From an uncultured Clostridia bacterium (lineage in GTDB: Bacteria > Bacillota > Clostridia > Christensenellales > Aristaeellaceae): DNA of 16,742 bases. The position numbers and the translations under genes are program-made. Below the pieces are notes generated by a model that saw nothing but the letters and a program-made list of their open reading frames with translations, was not told the DNA's origin and did not search any database. Positions 1 through 7,180 of this stretch are shown piece by piece. How positions within the stretch are numbered: position 1 is the first letter of the stretch; each line of letters starts with the position of its first letter. The DNA lies in the NCBI GenBank assembly GCA_937906775.1, contig CALCUD010000097.1, positions 1 through 16,742 of the forward strand. Direction: 5' to 3'.

Positions 1-728
1 CAGTATCCATTGAACTCATAAGCAAATGTTCTGCCCTTACCATCGTTATGGCAATATGGGATGATGTGCTTACCAAAGTCAAGTGATGGCTGATCCTTGT
101 TTGCAATAAGAGCTTCTCTTAAAACCTTCCAGTTGAAGATATAAATACCCATTGAAGCAAGGTTTGAACGTGGATGTTCAGGCTTTTCTTCGAATTCTGT
201 GATTCTTCTATCGTCATCTGTAATAAGAATACCAAATCTCTTAGCTTCCTCAATAGGAACAGGCATAGCTGCAAGAGTGACATCAGCATTATTTGCCTTA
301 TGGAAATCAAGCATTACTTCATAATCCATCTTATAAATATGATCACCGCTCAGGATCAGGACATACTCCGGATTATACTGTTCGATGAAAGCCATATTCT
401 GGTAAATGGCATTGGCTGTACCGCGATACCATTCGCCGCTCTTCCCTTTTTGATAAGGAGGAAGAACAAACACACCGCCGTTGGAAATGTCAAGATCCCA
501 CGGTGCGCCGCTTCCGATATACGCGTTGAGTTCAAGAGGCTGATATTGTGTAAGTACGCCGACTGTATCAATACCGCTGTTAGTACAGTTACTTAGCGGA
601 AAATCAATAATCCGGTATTTGCCGCCGTAAGGAACCGCCGGTTTCGCGACATTTTTCGTCAGAATACCGAGCCGGCTTCCCTGTCCGCCGGCTAAAAGCA
701 TTGCAATACATGTCTTTTTTCTTAACAC
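1..728 (-). CDS. glgC: Glucose-1-phosphate adenylyltransferase (ADP-glucose pyrophosphorylase), C-terminus cut by window edge
   Basis: Makes ADP-glucose from glucose-1-phosphate and ATP, the committed step of bacterial glycogen synthesis in the cytoplasm. 242 residues are visible; the family is usually about 380-420 residues, so the rest lies beyond base 1. Seen: the nucleotide-binding loop GGQGSRL (residues 14-20), the KPAVPYGGKYRIIDFPLSNC region (29-48), the YRGTANA active-site segment (101-107), SGDHIYKMDY (127-136) and the EKP triplet (181-183), all typical of GlgC rather than the degenerate partner GlgD. The start is a GTG at 728-726; the protein begins MLRKKTCIAMLLAGGQ, as homologues do. 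A GGAG at 743-740 lies 11 bases upstream, which is long but usable, and no in-frame ATG precedes the conserved loop. It is divergent from cimA and has its own promoter. Confidence 0.95.
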   Translation of the reverse strand, partial: MLRKKTCIAMLLAGGQGSRLGILTKNVAKPAVPYGGKYRIIDFPLSNCTNSGIDTVGVLTQYQPLELNAYIGSGAPWDLDISNGGVFVLPPYQKGKSGEWYRGTANAIYQNMAFIEQYNPEYVLILSGDHIYKMDYEVMLDFHKANNADVTLAAMPVPIEEAKRFGILITDDDRRITEFEEKPEHPRSNLASMGIYIFNWKVLREALIANKDQPSLDFGKHIIPYCHNDGKGRTFAYEFNGY

Positions 729-773
729 AAGACTACACGCTCCTTATTAGATATCATTGGATTAAGGATATGG

Positions 774-803
774 ATACCGGTTCCTCGGAGCAGGAGCCGG
801 TAT
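774..803 (-). promoter_or_regulatory. Hairpin in the glgC leader
   Basis: ATACCGGTTCCT (774-785) and AGGAGCCGGTAT (792-803) form a 12-pair stem around a six-base loop. On the plus strand the only imperfection is a T-G wobble; in a minus-strand transcript that position becomes a C-A mismatch. It sits just downstream of the predicted glgC start site. It could protect the 5' end, regulate expression, or act as a plus-strand terminator, though no immediate T-run follows and there is no plus-strand gene upstream. Confidence 0.5.
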
Positions 804-813
804 TTCTGATAAT

Positions 814-842
814 ATTTTATCGTTTTTTGTATGTTTTGGCAA
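814..842 (-). promoter_or_regulatory. Candidate sigma-A promoter of glgC
   Basis: On the minus strand TTGCCA (842-837) and TAAAAT (819-814) are 17 bases apart, each one mismatch from consensus. Transcription would start near 807, giving a leader of about 80 bases that contains the hairpin at 774-803. Inferred from sequence only. Confidence 0.6.
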
Positions 843-866
843 GAGTTTGTTACAGATAATTTCAGT

Positions 867-894
867 TTGATGAAACCGTATTCTATGATATAAT
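867..894 (+). promoter_or_regulatory. Candidate extended -10 promoter of cimA
   Basis: TATAAT at 889-894 is preceded by TGA, giving the extended -10 form TGnTATAAT. A weak -35 (TTGATG, 867-872) lies 16 bases upstream. The start site would be near 901, leaving about 26 bases of leader with an AGGAG ribosome binding site (912-916). There is no room for a T-box or leucine-type attenuator. Confidence 0.65.
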
Positions 895-926
895 TTTATC
901 AGGTTAATTTCAGGAGATGGTGTGTT

Positions 927-2537
927 ATGCTGCAGTTATTCGATACCACTCTTCGCGATGGAGCTCAGGCAGAAAATATCTCCTTCTCCATCAGTGACAA
1001 GCTGCAAATTTTCCGTTTGCTGAACGAGCTAGGTATTCATTATATAGAAGCCGGGAATCCCGGTGCCAACCCCGGCGACAGGCAGCTTTTCGATGAATTG
1101 ATTCATGAAGAAGCATTCTCTTCTTCAAAGCCTGTTGCTTTCGGAGCTACCTGCAAACCTTACACATCTGCGTCCGACGATCCTGCGCTCAGAGTCTTTC
1201 ACGAATGTAATGTCCCCGTCAAGACGATCGTTGGAAAAAGTTCTTTATTTCATGTTATAAATGTTCTGCGCTGTGATAAAAATGAGAATCTGCGGATCAT
1301 CAGCGATTCAATCCGCTTTCTGAAAACCGGCGAATGTGAAATCTGGTTCGACGCGGAACACTTCTTCGAGGGATTTCGCGAGAATCCGTCTTATGCATTG
1401 AAAACATTGCAGGCGGCTGTGGAAGCCGGAGCATCCTGCGTTATTCTGTGCGATACGAACGGTGCTTCATTCCCCGAACAGATTTCTGAAGCAGTTCTGG
1501 AAGTTGTGAGCATGGTTTCCTGTCCTGTGGGCGTTCATCTGCATAACGACTGCGGACTCGCTGTTGCCAATTCACTTGCGGCGATTGATGCGGGCTGTAC
1601 GATCGTGCAGGGTACGATCGGAGGAATTGGTGAACGTTGCGGCAATACTGATCTTTGTACACTTCTCCCGATTCTGTGTCTGAAAAAAAACATCCCATGT
1701 CTTCCGGAGGACAATCTGAAACAGTTAACACATCTGTCCAGAGCCATTCTCGAAGTTATGAACGTTTCTCCGAGCGAACGTGCGCCGTTTATCGGTCATT
1801 CCGCATTCGCACACAAAGGCGGAATGCATATCGACGCAATTATAAAGGATTCTTCCACCTATGAATTGATCAATCCTGAAAGCGTCGGAAATCAACGGCG
1901 TTTTCTGCTTTCAAACCAATCCGGCCGTGCCGGTGTCTATGCGCGTTTGGAGAAACTTCTGCCGGATCTTACAAGAAACAGTCCGGAAATTGAGTCCATT
2001 ATCCGCAAACTCAAAGAAAAAGAAGCAAAAGGATATACATATGAAAATGCCGACGGTTCCTTTGAACTGCTTGCGCTTGACACAATCGGACGCCGTCCTC
2101 GCTTCTTTGAGGTTGAAGATTATCACGTTCTTTCCCATCGTTCCATGGTCGGAACTGACACAGTGAAATCAACGGCTCAGGCTTATTTGAAAATCCGGGT
2201 TTCCGATCAGGAGGAAATCAACGCCGCGGAAGGTGAAGGTCCTGTCAACGCGTTGGATCTCGTACTCAGAAAAACACTGTCCTTCTTTTTCCCGTCTGTC
2301 AGCAAAATGCGGCTGAAAGATTTCAAGGTTCGTGTTCTCAATGTTGACGGCACCGCATCTCGCGTCCGTGTATCGATCGAGAGCAGTGACGGAGTTCATA
2401 TCTGGAATACAGTCGGTGTTTCCGTTGATATCATTCAGGCATCTCTGAAAGCGCTGATTGATTCCATGGATTATATGCTCACCAATTATGTCCCGCAGGA
2501 AGAAATTATTCATGTTCTTCCTGAATTCAGGGAATAA
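927..2537 (+). CDS. cimA: (R)-citramalate synthase, CimA/LeuA family
   Basis: Condenses pyruvate with acetyl-CoA to citramalate, the first step of the threonine-independent route to isoleucine; cytoplasmic. 536 residues, the normal CimA length. Seen: the DRE-TIM barrel signature DTTLRDGAQ (residues 6-14), FDAEHFFEGF (141-150, characteristic of the CimA branch), the metal-binding HLHND (204-208), GGIGERCGN (232-240) and the lid segment GHSAFAHKGGMHIDAI (290-305). Residues about 400-530 form the C-terminal LeuA-dimer regulatory domain, usual seat of end-product feedback. Related 2-isopropylmalate and homocitrate synthases share the fold, but the FDAEHFF signature and the length favour CimA. The ATG has AGGAG 11 bases upstream. 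The next gene follows after 41 bases with no terminator, so co-transcription is likely. Confidence 0.92.
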   Translation: MLQLFDTTLRDGAQAENISFSISDKLQIFRLLNELGIHYIEAGNPGANPGDRQLFDELIHEEAFSSSKPVAFGATCKPYTSASDDPALRVFHECNVPVKTIVGKSSLFHVINVLRCDKNENLRIISDSIRFLKTGECEIWFDAEHFFEGFRENPSYALKTLQAAVEAGASCVILCDTNGASFPEQISEAVLEVVSMVSCPVGVHLHNDCGLAVANSLAAIDAGCTIVQGTIGGIGERCGNTDLCTLLPILCLKKNIPCLPEDNLKQLTHLSRAILEVMNVSPSERAPFIGHSAFAHKGGMHIDAIIKDSSTYELINPESVGNQRRFLLSNQSGRAGVYARLEKLLPDLTRNSPEIESIIRKLKEKEAKGYTYENADGSFELLALDTIGRRPRFFEVEDYHVLSHRSMVGTDTVKSTAQAYLKIRVSDQEEINAAEGEGPVNALDLVLRKTLSFFFPSVSKMRLKDFKVRVLNVDGTASRVRVSIESSDGVHIWNTVGVSVDIIQASLKALIDSMDYMLTNYVPQEEIIHVLPEFRE

Positions 2538-2565
2538 TTGGAAGTTATTTTTCGTTCAATTAGTC

Positions 2566-2571
2566 AGGAGG
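2566..2571 (+). promoter_or_regulatory. Ribosome binding site fixing a TTG start for the ECF sigma factor
   Basis: AGGAGG lies seven bases before TTG at 2579-2581. The first in-frame ATG (2600, residue 8) has no purine-rich site before it, so the TTG is preferred. Confidence 0.8.
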
Positions 2572-2578
2572 AAAGAAT

Positions 2579-3112
2579 TTGGCTGATTTTTCTCCCGGTA
2601 TGTCAGATGAAACGAATGCATTGTCCTTCGAGGATCTGTATGAACGTTACGCAACTGACGTACTTCGCGTATCCTACTATTATCTGAAAGACCGTCAAAA
2701 AGCCGAGGACGTTACACAGGATGTATTTGTTCGTCTGCTCACAAACCGTCCCCAGCTTGAACCCGGACGTGAAAAGGCCTGGCTGTTTAAAGTTGCGCTG
2801 AACAAATGCCGGGATTACTGGCGCGGAGCGTGGTTCCGAAACACGGTCCTTGGTCATCCCGCCATGGAACTTTTCCCGGCGCCCGATGAAATCGAAGGCA
2901 TTGCCCGTTCAGAAGCTCTCGCACACGCCGTTGCCGATCTTCCCGCAGAATTTAAGGAAGTTGTTCTGCTTCATTACTATCAGGGCTTTGGAATCACAGA
3001 AATATCCGAAATCCTTGATATCGCCGAAGGAACTGTTTCCTCCCGTCTCTCCCGGGCTCGTAAGAAGCTTGAAAAATCACTGGAAGGAGGTCCTGCCGAA
3101 TGGAACAGCTGA
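2579..3112 (+). CDS. ECF-type RNA polymerase sigma factor
   Basis: A 177-residue group IV (extracytoplasmic function) sigma factor that would direct RNA polymerase to a small stress- or envelope-responsive regulon. Seen: sigma region 2 at residues 18-83, including the DRQKAEDVTQDVFVRLL core-binding segment (38-54) and KAWLFKVALNKCRDYWR (66-82); region 4 at about 115-165, with LPAEFKEVVLLHYYQGF followed by the helix-turn-helix ITEISEILDIAEGTVSSRLSRARKKL (139-164 overall). Regions 1 and 3 are absent, as expected for the class. The start is TTG with an ideal ribosome binding site. The downstream gene overlaps by 13 bases, the usual sign of a co-translated anti-sigma partner. The subgroup cannot be assigned by eye. 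Confidence 0.9.
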   Translation: MADFSPGMSDETNALSFEDLYERYATDVLRVSYYYLKDRQKAEDVTQDVFVRLLTNRPQLEPGREKAWLFKVALNKCRDYWRGAWFRNTVLGHPAMELFPAPDEIEGIARSEALAHAVADLPAEFKEVVLLHYYQGFGITEISEILDIAEGTVSSRLSRARKKLEKSLEGGPAEWNS

Positions 3113-4053
3113 AAGAACTTCGTTCCGTGTCTGATACTGTGCTTGACGGGTTGAAGGCGGACGATGTGTTAAGGCAGAGAGTTTTGGCTGCAGCTTCTTC
3201 CGATACAGATCAAAACAAGCGTAAAAATAAAAACTGCGTTTCTTCGCAAATTCGTTGGATGCGATTTGTTCCTGCTGTATGCTGCGCAGCCGCAGTCCTG
3301 CTGGTTGCTGTCATTATCGGAACTGATCTCCGGGCATTCAAAGAAGAACCGGTCATCAACAGTTTTACAGCCGGAGTCCACAAATCCTCGCCGATTCCCA
3401 TACATCTGCTCAGATCCTCATCCACCGTTTCCGAAGGAATTGATGATGTTCCTGTTTCCGTCACCGGAATCTGGTCGCCAAAGAAGAACGGCTACTTCCC
3501 GTTAGTTCGGATCAATGGCATGATCTATCGACAGATAGAACTTCATCCGGAAAAGGATCTCGTTCTGACAGATCCTGTTGAAATCGCCTGTTTCACTGAC
3601 GTTCCTGCTTTGTTTGATTCAGGCATTAATCTGAGCAATTTGCTTCCACAGGGAACCGCAGTCCATTCTGTAGCGGGTTGCAATCATGCTTTCGCTGTCG
3701 CAAAATTGGAAGATGAAATGATTGTCTTCCAGCGTTCTTCGCTCTTCAGCGATGCCGTTTCCCCGGGCGAAACTATAGCTGATACGCTCCCGGATGCAGA
3801 TCGGATTATCTCCATTATGAATGAGAAAGGCGAATCTGTTTCCGATCCCGCAAAGGTGAAAGAATTGTTTGAAATTCTGACATTAAATGCTGTTTACAAG
3901 GGCAGCAACATGGTTTCCGGCGATCGGTATATCCTCTTCCGGCTTGATAACGGTCTGTCATATCAGTTTCAGATCAACGGCTCACTTCTGAGCGCATGCG
4001 GCACCTGGTCCTGCCCTGAACTGATTGACGAGCTGGAAACCGCCTTTAAGTAA
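3100..4053 (+). CDS. Single-pass membrane protein, probable anti-sigma partner of the ECF factor
   Basis: 317 residues: a charged cytoplasmic N-terminus (1-50) with an amphipathic stretch SDTVLDGLKADDVLRQRVLAAA (two pieces, residues 11-20 and 21-32), one hydrophobic helix at about 56-74, then a soluble outer domain of about 240 residues. It overlaps the sigma gene by 13 bases and has its own AAGGAGG (3084-3090) nine bases before the ATG. Gene order and topology match an ECF anti-sigma factor that holds the sigma at the membrane through its short inner segment. No HxxxCxxC zinc anti-sigma motif is present, and I do not recognise the outer domain, which has three cysteines (near residues 163, 194 and 300). 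The anti-sigma role is inferred from context. No other function is suggested by the sequence. Confidence 0.65.
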   Translation: MEQLKELRSVSDTVLDGLKADDVLRQRVLAAASSDTDQNKRKNKNCVSSQIRWMRFVPAVCCAAAVLLVAVIIGTDLRAFKEEPVINSFTAGVHKSSPIPIHLLRSSSTVSEGIDDVPVSVTGIWSPKKNGYFPLVRINGMIYRQIELHPEKDLVLTDPVEIACFTDVPALFDSGINLSNLLPQGTAVHSVAGCNHAFAVAKLEDEMIVFQRSSLFSDAVSPGETIADTLPDADRIISIMNEKGESVSDPAKVKELFEILTLNAVYKGSNMVSGDRYILFRLDNGLSYQFQINGSLLSACGTWSCPELIDELETAFK

Positions 4054-4065
4054 GCATTTTTTAAC

Positions 4066-4105
4066 AAAGAAACGCTTCCCCATTTTTCAAGGGAAGCGTT
4101 TCTTT
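4066..4105. terminator. Bidirectional terminator between the convergent ECF and sigH units
   Basis: AAAGAAACGCTTCCC (4066-4080) pairs perfectly with GGGAAGCGTTTCTTT (4091-4105) around a ten-base loop. A/T-rich flanks let it work both ways. It ends the plus-strand cimA/ECF unit and overlaps the first base of the sigH stop codon, so it also terminates the minus-strand operon. Confidence 0.88.
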
Positions 4106-4794
4106 CAATTTGTATTGTCTTCCAGATATTTTTCCAATTTACGCTTCACACGCTGCAGCGCATTGTCAATGGATTTTACATGCCGTCCAAGTGATTCCGC
4201 AATTTCCTGATAGCTTTTCCCGTCAAGATACTGGTTCAAAACTTCCTGTTCCAATCCGGAAAGCACTTTCTGAATCTTTGTATGAATATTGCCGAGATTT
4301 TCCCGATTTATGATCAGTTCCTCCGGATTTGATGCTCTTCCCTCAATAATAACGTCAAGCAGCGTCCTGTCGCTTTCTTCATCATAAATCGGTTTGTTCA
4401 AACTGACATAACTGTTCAGAGGAATATGCTTCTGCCGGGTTGCAGTCTTTATCGCCGTAATAATCTGACGGGTAATGCAAAGTTCTGCAAAAGCATGGAA
4501 TGAGCTCAGTTTTTCTTTTCTGAAATCACGAATTGCTTTATATAAACCGATCATTCCTTCCTGAACGATATCCTCATGATCTGCTCCGATCAAAAAATAG
4601 CTTCTTGCTTTTGAACGGACAAAATTCTTATATTTATTCAGCAGGTATTCCTCAGCCAAATCATTTTGCTGATGACACAGCTCAACAACTTCTTCGTCTG
4701 TCAAATCTGTAAACGTGGAAAGCAGTGCGTCTTTTTCTTCATTGTTGCTGTTCTCTTCAAACAGTAAATCCTGTTCAGAATAATCATTTCCCAT
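4105..4794 (-). CDS. sigH: RNA polymerase sigma-H factor (Spo0H)
   Basis: Alternative sigma factor that in Bacillus and Clostridia switches on transition-state and early sporulation genes. 229 residues, close to the 218 of B. subtilis SigH. Seen: region 2 at about 45-120 with KARSYFLIGADHEDIVQEG (62-80) and the near-invariant AFAELCITRQIITAIKTATR (101-120); SLNKPIYDEESDRTLLDVI (131-149); region 4 at 176-224 with SYQEIAESLGRHVKSIDNAL (194-213). These blocks match SigH almost word for word. It is the last gene of the mrnC-thyX-rlmB-yacP-sigH operon, starting three bases after the yacP stop; its ribosome binding site (GAAAGAG inside the yacP end) is weak, which may lower translation. No private promoter is evident upstream inside yacP. 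Its presence suggests, but does not prove, endospore formation. Confidence 0.96.
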   Translation of the reverse strand: MGNDYSEQDLLFEENSNNEEKDALLSTFTDLTDEEVVELCHQQNDLAEEYLLNKYKNFVRSKARSYFLIGADHEDIVQEGMIGLYKAIRDFRKEKLSSFHAFAELCITRQIITAIKTATRQKHIPLNSYVSLNKPIYDEESDRTLLDVIIEGRASNPEELIINRENLGNIHTKIQKVLSGLEQEVLNQYLDGKSYQEIAESLGRHVKSIDNALQRVKRKLEKYLEDNTN

Positions 4795-4797
4795 GTT

Positions 4798-5319
4798 TCA
4801 CTCTTTCGCCCGGCGAAGTTCTTCCAACTTTTTCAGAAGTCCTTCCGGCAATCTTTTTTCGATACTGTTTTTTCTGTTAGCATATGTCATACGCCGATGA
4901 CTGTCCAACCCCTCTGAACGCGTACGATACAGTAATTCTGTCAGTTCTTTTGCGCTTACCCGAATCGCCCCTGTAGAAAAGATCTGGCTTTGTTCCAATG
5001 CATCGGAAGTTGCCACACGTACTTCCTGATACGGCGGTATCTTTGCAGTAATCCGTTCGATATAGCTGTCAGCCGTTTCTCCGTGTTTTGTGAACACCAC
5101 AGTCAGGTTGCCGTATTTTTCTTCGGAACGATACAATCGATCAGACTGATATCCGTCAAATACAAGAATTACTTCTTCATCCGTGTATCCGGCATAATCC
5201 TGTAAATGTTCTTTCAAACGGTCACGATGCTCATCCAGTGTTTTTGCGTCACCGGCCATTACGCTTCTGTCGCGGTATCCGATAATATTGTATCCGTCAA
5301 CAATCAGTAACGGTTTCAT
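4798..5319 (-). CDS. yacP: NYN-domain ribosome-dependent mRNA endonuclease, YacP/Rae1 family
   Basis: A PIN-like nuclease; the B. subtilis homologue Rae1 enters the ribosomal A site and cuts certain mRNAs during translation. 173 residues, the family length. Seen: VDGYNIIG (residues 7-14) with the metal-binding Asp8 and Asn11, VFDGYQ (53-58), ETADSYIERI (81-90) and VATSD (102-106); these acidic positions form the NYN active site. The basic C-terminus (about 140-173) is typical of the family. The ATG overlaps the rlmB stop by four bases (ATGA), indicating translational coupling, and sigH follows after three bases. The rlmB-yacP-sigH order matches B. subtilis. Confidence 0.92.
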   Translation of the reverse strand: MKPLLIVDGYNIIGYRDRSVMAGDAKTLDEHRDRLKEHLQDYAGYTDEEVILVFDGYQSDRLYRSEEKYGNLTVVFTKHGETADSYIERITAKIPPYQEVRVATSDALEQSQIFSTGAIRVSAKELTELLYRTRSEGLDSHRRMTYANRKNSIEKRLPEGLLKKLEELRRAKE

Positions 5320-6428
5320 TTTCTGCGGGACGCAAGCACTCGGTACATCATAATTCCGGCCGCGACGGAGGCATTCAAACTGTCAATGTGTCCTTTCATC
5401 GGCAATGAAACAGAGAGGTCACACTTTTCTTCTGTCAAACGGCTTATTCCTTCCCCTTCGGCACCGATGATCAATGCGGTACCGCCTTTGAAATCGACCT
5501 TTTCAAAGTCTTTCCCGTTCATAGTCACAGCATAGACCCAAATGTTCCTTGCCTTCAATTCGTCAATCGTTCGGTTGATATTGGTTACTTTTGCAACAGG
5601 CATATGTTCTATGGCACCTGCCGAAGCCTTGACAGCAGCCGGTGTCAGACCCACACTGCGATGTTGAGGCACAATGACGCCGTGTGCACCCGCGCATTCA
5701 GCCGACCGGATGATTGCTCCGAGATTATGCGGATCCGTTACCCCGTCCAGCAGAATTAGGAAAGGCGGTTCATTCCTTTTTTCCGCCTCGGCTAACATAT
5801 CGTCCACCGTGGAGTATTGATAAGCTGAAGCATAAGCAATCAAGCCCTGATGATGTGGCGCGATCAGATCCATTTTGCTTTTATCAATTTCCTGGATCAT
5901 TATTTTTTCCATGCGGGCTGTTTGTACGATTTCCATCGCTGATCCGTTCAGCTCGCCCTTCTGAACAAGCAGTTTCTCAATGCTGCGTCCATTTTTCAGC
6001 GCTTCGCGGATAGGATTCCGTCCGCACAGAATGTTATCAACAGTGTCTTCCTGAATAACGTTTTCCTTCACAGGATCGTGATATTCAAAATCCCGATAGT
6101 CCCTGCGTAATGTTTCATCCTTGCGCGTTTGTTCTTTCTTCCGACCGGTATACTTTTCGTCCCTGAAAGAGCGACTTCTGCGTTGGCCGTCCGTACCGAA
6201 GGAACGGCTTCTGTCTTCACGTTTTCCGGGTCTGTATTCAGACGTCCCCGGACGGGAATTGCGTGTGGATTCATTGCCATAGGAATACCCGGGACGATCA
6301 TTCCTGCGTCTGCTGTCATCGCTCTGATATTTTCCGGTATAGTGAGTTCCTTCTTCATCCCAGGAACCTTTATCCCCATAGTTCGTTTTTCCGGTCTTCT
6401 TTTTCGGTGCATCATGATAAAAAGCCAT
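5316..6428 (-). CDS. rlmB: 23S rRNA (guanosine-2251-2'-O-)-methyltransferase RlmB with a long charged N-terminal extension
   Basis: SPOUT-class enzyme that methylates the 2'-O of a P-loop guanosine in 23S rRNA (G2251 in E. coli), using SAM. The substrate-binding domain begins near residue 131 (DNILCGRNPIREALKNGR); the catalytic domain carries motif 1 LDGVTDPHNLGAIIRSAE (227-244), motif 2 IIGAEGEGISR (320-330) and motif 3 LPMKGHIDSLNASVAAGI (342-359). RlmB is normally about 240-250 residues; here residues 1-128 form an additional low-complexity region rich in Arg, Lys, Asp, Gly, Ser and Tyr, with three RPG and two RSRSF repeats, probably disordered. The start is well placed: GGAGGAAAG at the end of thyX precedes the ATG, two bases after the thyX stop. 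yacP overlaps by four bases. Confidence 0.93.
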   Translation of the reverse strand: MAFYHDAPKKKTGKTNYGDKGSWDEEGTHYTGKYQSDDSRRRNDRPGYSYGNESTRNSRPGTSEYRPGKREDRSRSFGTDGQRRSRSFRDEKYTGRKKEQTRKDETLRRDYRDFEYHDPVKENVIQEDTVDNILCGRNPIREALKNGRSIEKLLVQKGELNGSAMEIVQTARMEKIMIQEIDKSKMDLIAPHHQGLIAYASAYQYSTVDDMLAEAEKRNEPPFLILLDGVTDPHNLGAIIRSAECAGAHGVIVPQHRSVGLTPAAVKASAGAIEHMPVAKVTNINRTIDELKARNIWVYAVTMNGKDFEKVDFKGGTALIIGAEGEGISRLTEEKCDLSVSLPMKGHIDSLNASVAAGIMMYRVLASRRK

Positions 6429-6430
6429 TT

Positions 6431-7180
6431 TTATTTCTTTCCTCCCATGACAGATTCAATCATCATCCTGCGTTCTTCGCGTTTCTGCTGCATCATGCCG
6501 CAGGATTTCTCTCCCTCTCCGCATTTGCCTCGCAGGCATTCAGGTCCTGCGTCACTGAACAGTGCAGGCGCGACCTCCATGCAGAGGCTGTGCATCTGCG
6601 TTGCCATTTCACGGATTTCCCATTGTGCCCGGTTACACATCCTGAGGCTGAAAAAATGCCGCAGTTCACGTACGTTCATTGTCATCAGTATACGGGTTTC
6701 ACAGGCATTTGGAAGAACAAAGCGAGCGTCTTCATTTCCTCCCTCGCCCTTTTCCAGTTTTGCCTGCCATCCCTGATACCATTCCTGCATCGTATCCATC
6801 TGACGCTGAAATTCCTGTACAGCATCCTCACCGAGTGCCTCGATCTTTGGCGGCAGAATATACCCGAAGCCGTTTTCATAAGATACATAACGCTGGCTCT
6901 GTACCGAAAAGCTCGCAATTCTATGACGCGTCAGTTGTGCAAGCAAAACCCTGCTCACGCCTTCAATGCCGAAAGTAAAGCAGGCATGCTCCAGCACTGA
7001 TTCATGCCCCATATTTAACAGACGTTCCACAAACTGAGCCTGATCCTTCTCTTCAATTTTTGTTTTTAAATCTTCAATGTTTGCTTTTGAGTAACATAGT
7101 TTCGCACCCAATGCTACAGTTTCTTCCGGAGAAATCGTATGCCGGATCAGGGCAACGTTCAGTTGTTTTCGTTCAGCCAT
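6431..7180 (-). CDS. thyX: FAD-dependent thymidylate synthase ThyX
   Basis: Makes dTMP from dUMP using methylene-tetrahydrofolate, FAD and NADPH. 249 residues, the usual size. The diagnostic RHR-x7-S motif is complete: RHR at residues 85-87 and Ser95 within the segment RHRIASFSVQSQRY. ThyX-typical RELRHFFSLRMCNRAQWEIR (171-190) is also present. The C-terminal tail holds three clustered cysteines (Cys215, Cys220, Cys227) in a Gly/Lys-rich stretch. It starts immediately after the mrnC stop (TAAATG) with GGAGG inside the mrnC end, so translation is coupled. B. subtilis has no gene here between mrnC and rlmB; I believe a thyX insertion at this place is common in Clostridia. Confidence 0.95.
   Translation of the reverse strand: MAERKQLNVALIRHTISPEETVALGAKLCYSKANIEDLKTKIEEKDQAQFVERLLNMGHESVLEHACFTFGIEGVSRVLLAQLTRHRIASFSVQSQRYVSYENGFGYILPPKIEALGEDAVQEFQRQMDTMQEWYQGWQAKLEKGEGGNEDARFVLPNACETRILMTMNVRELRHFFSLRMCNRAQWEIREMATQMHSLCMEVAPALFSDAGPECLRGKCGEGEKSCGMMQQKREERRMMIESVMGGKK

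Noticed and set aside
174..596. Plus-strand open frame of 140 residues
   Set aside because: It is the complement of glgC, which is conserved throughout.
895..926. T-box or amino-acid attenuator before cimA
   Set aside because: Only about 26 bases lie between the predicted start site and the ATG, too short for either.
6129..7000. Two overlapping plus-strand open frames of 215 and 245 residues
   Set aside because: They lie opposite rlmB and thyX, have no ribosome binding site and show His/Ser/Phe-rich shadow composition.
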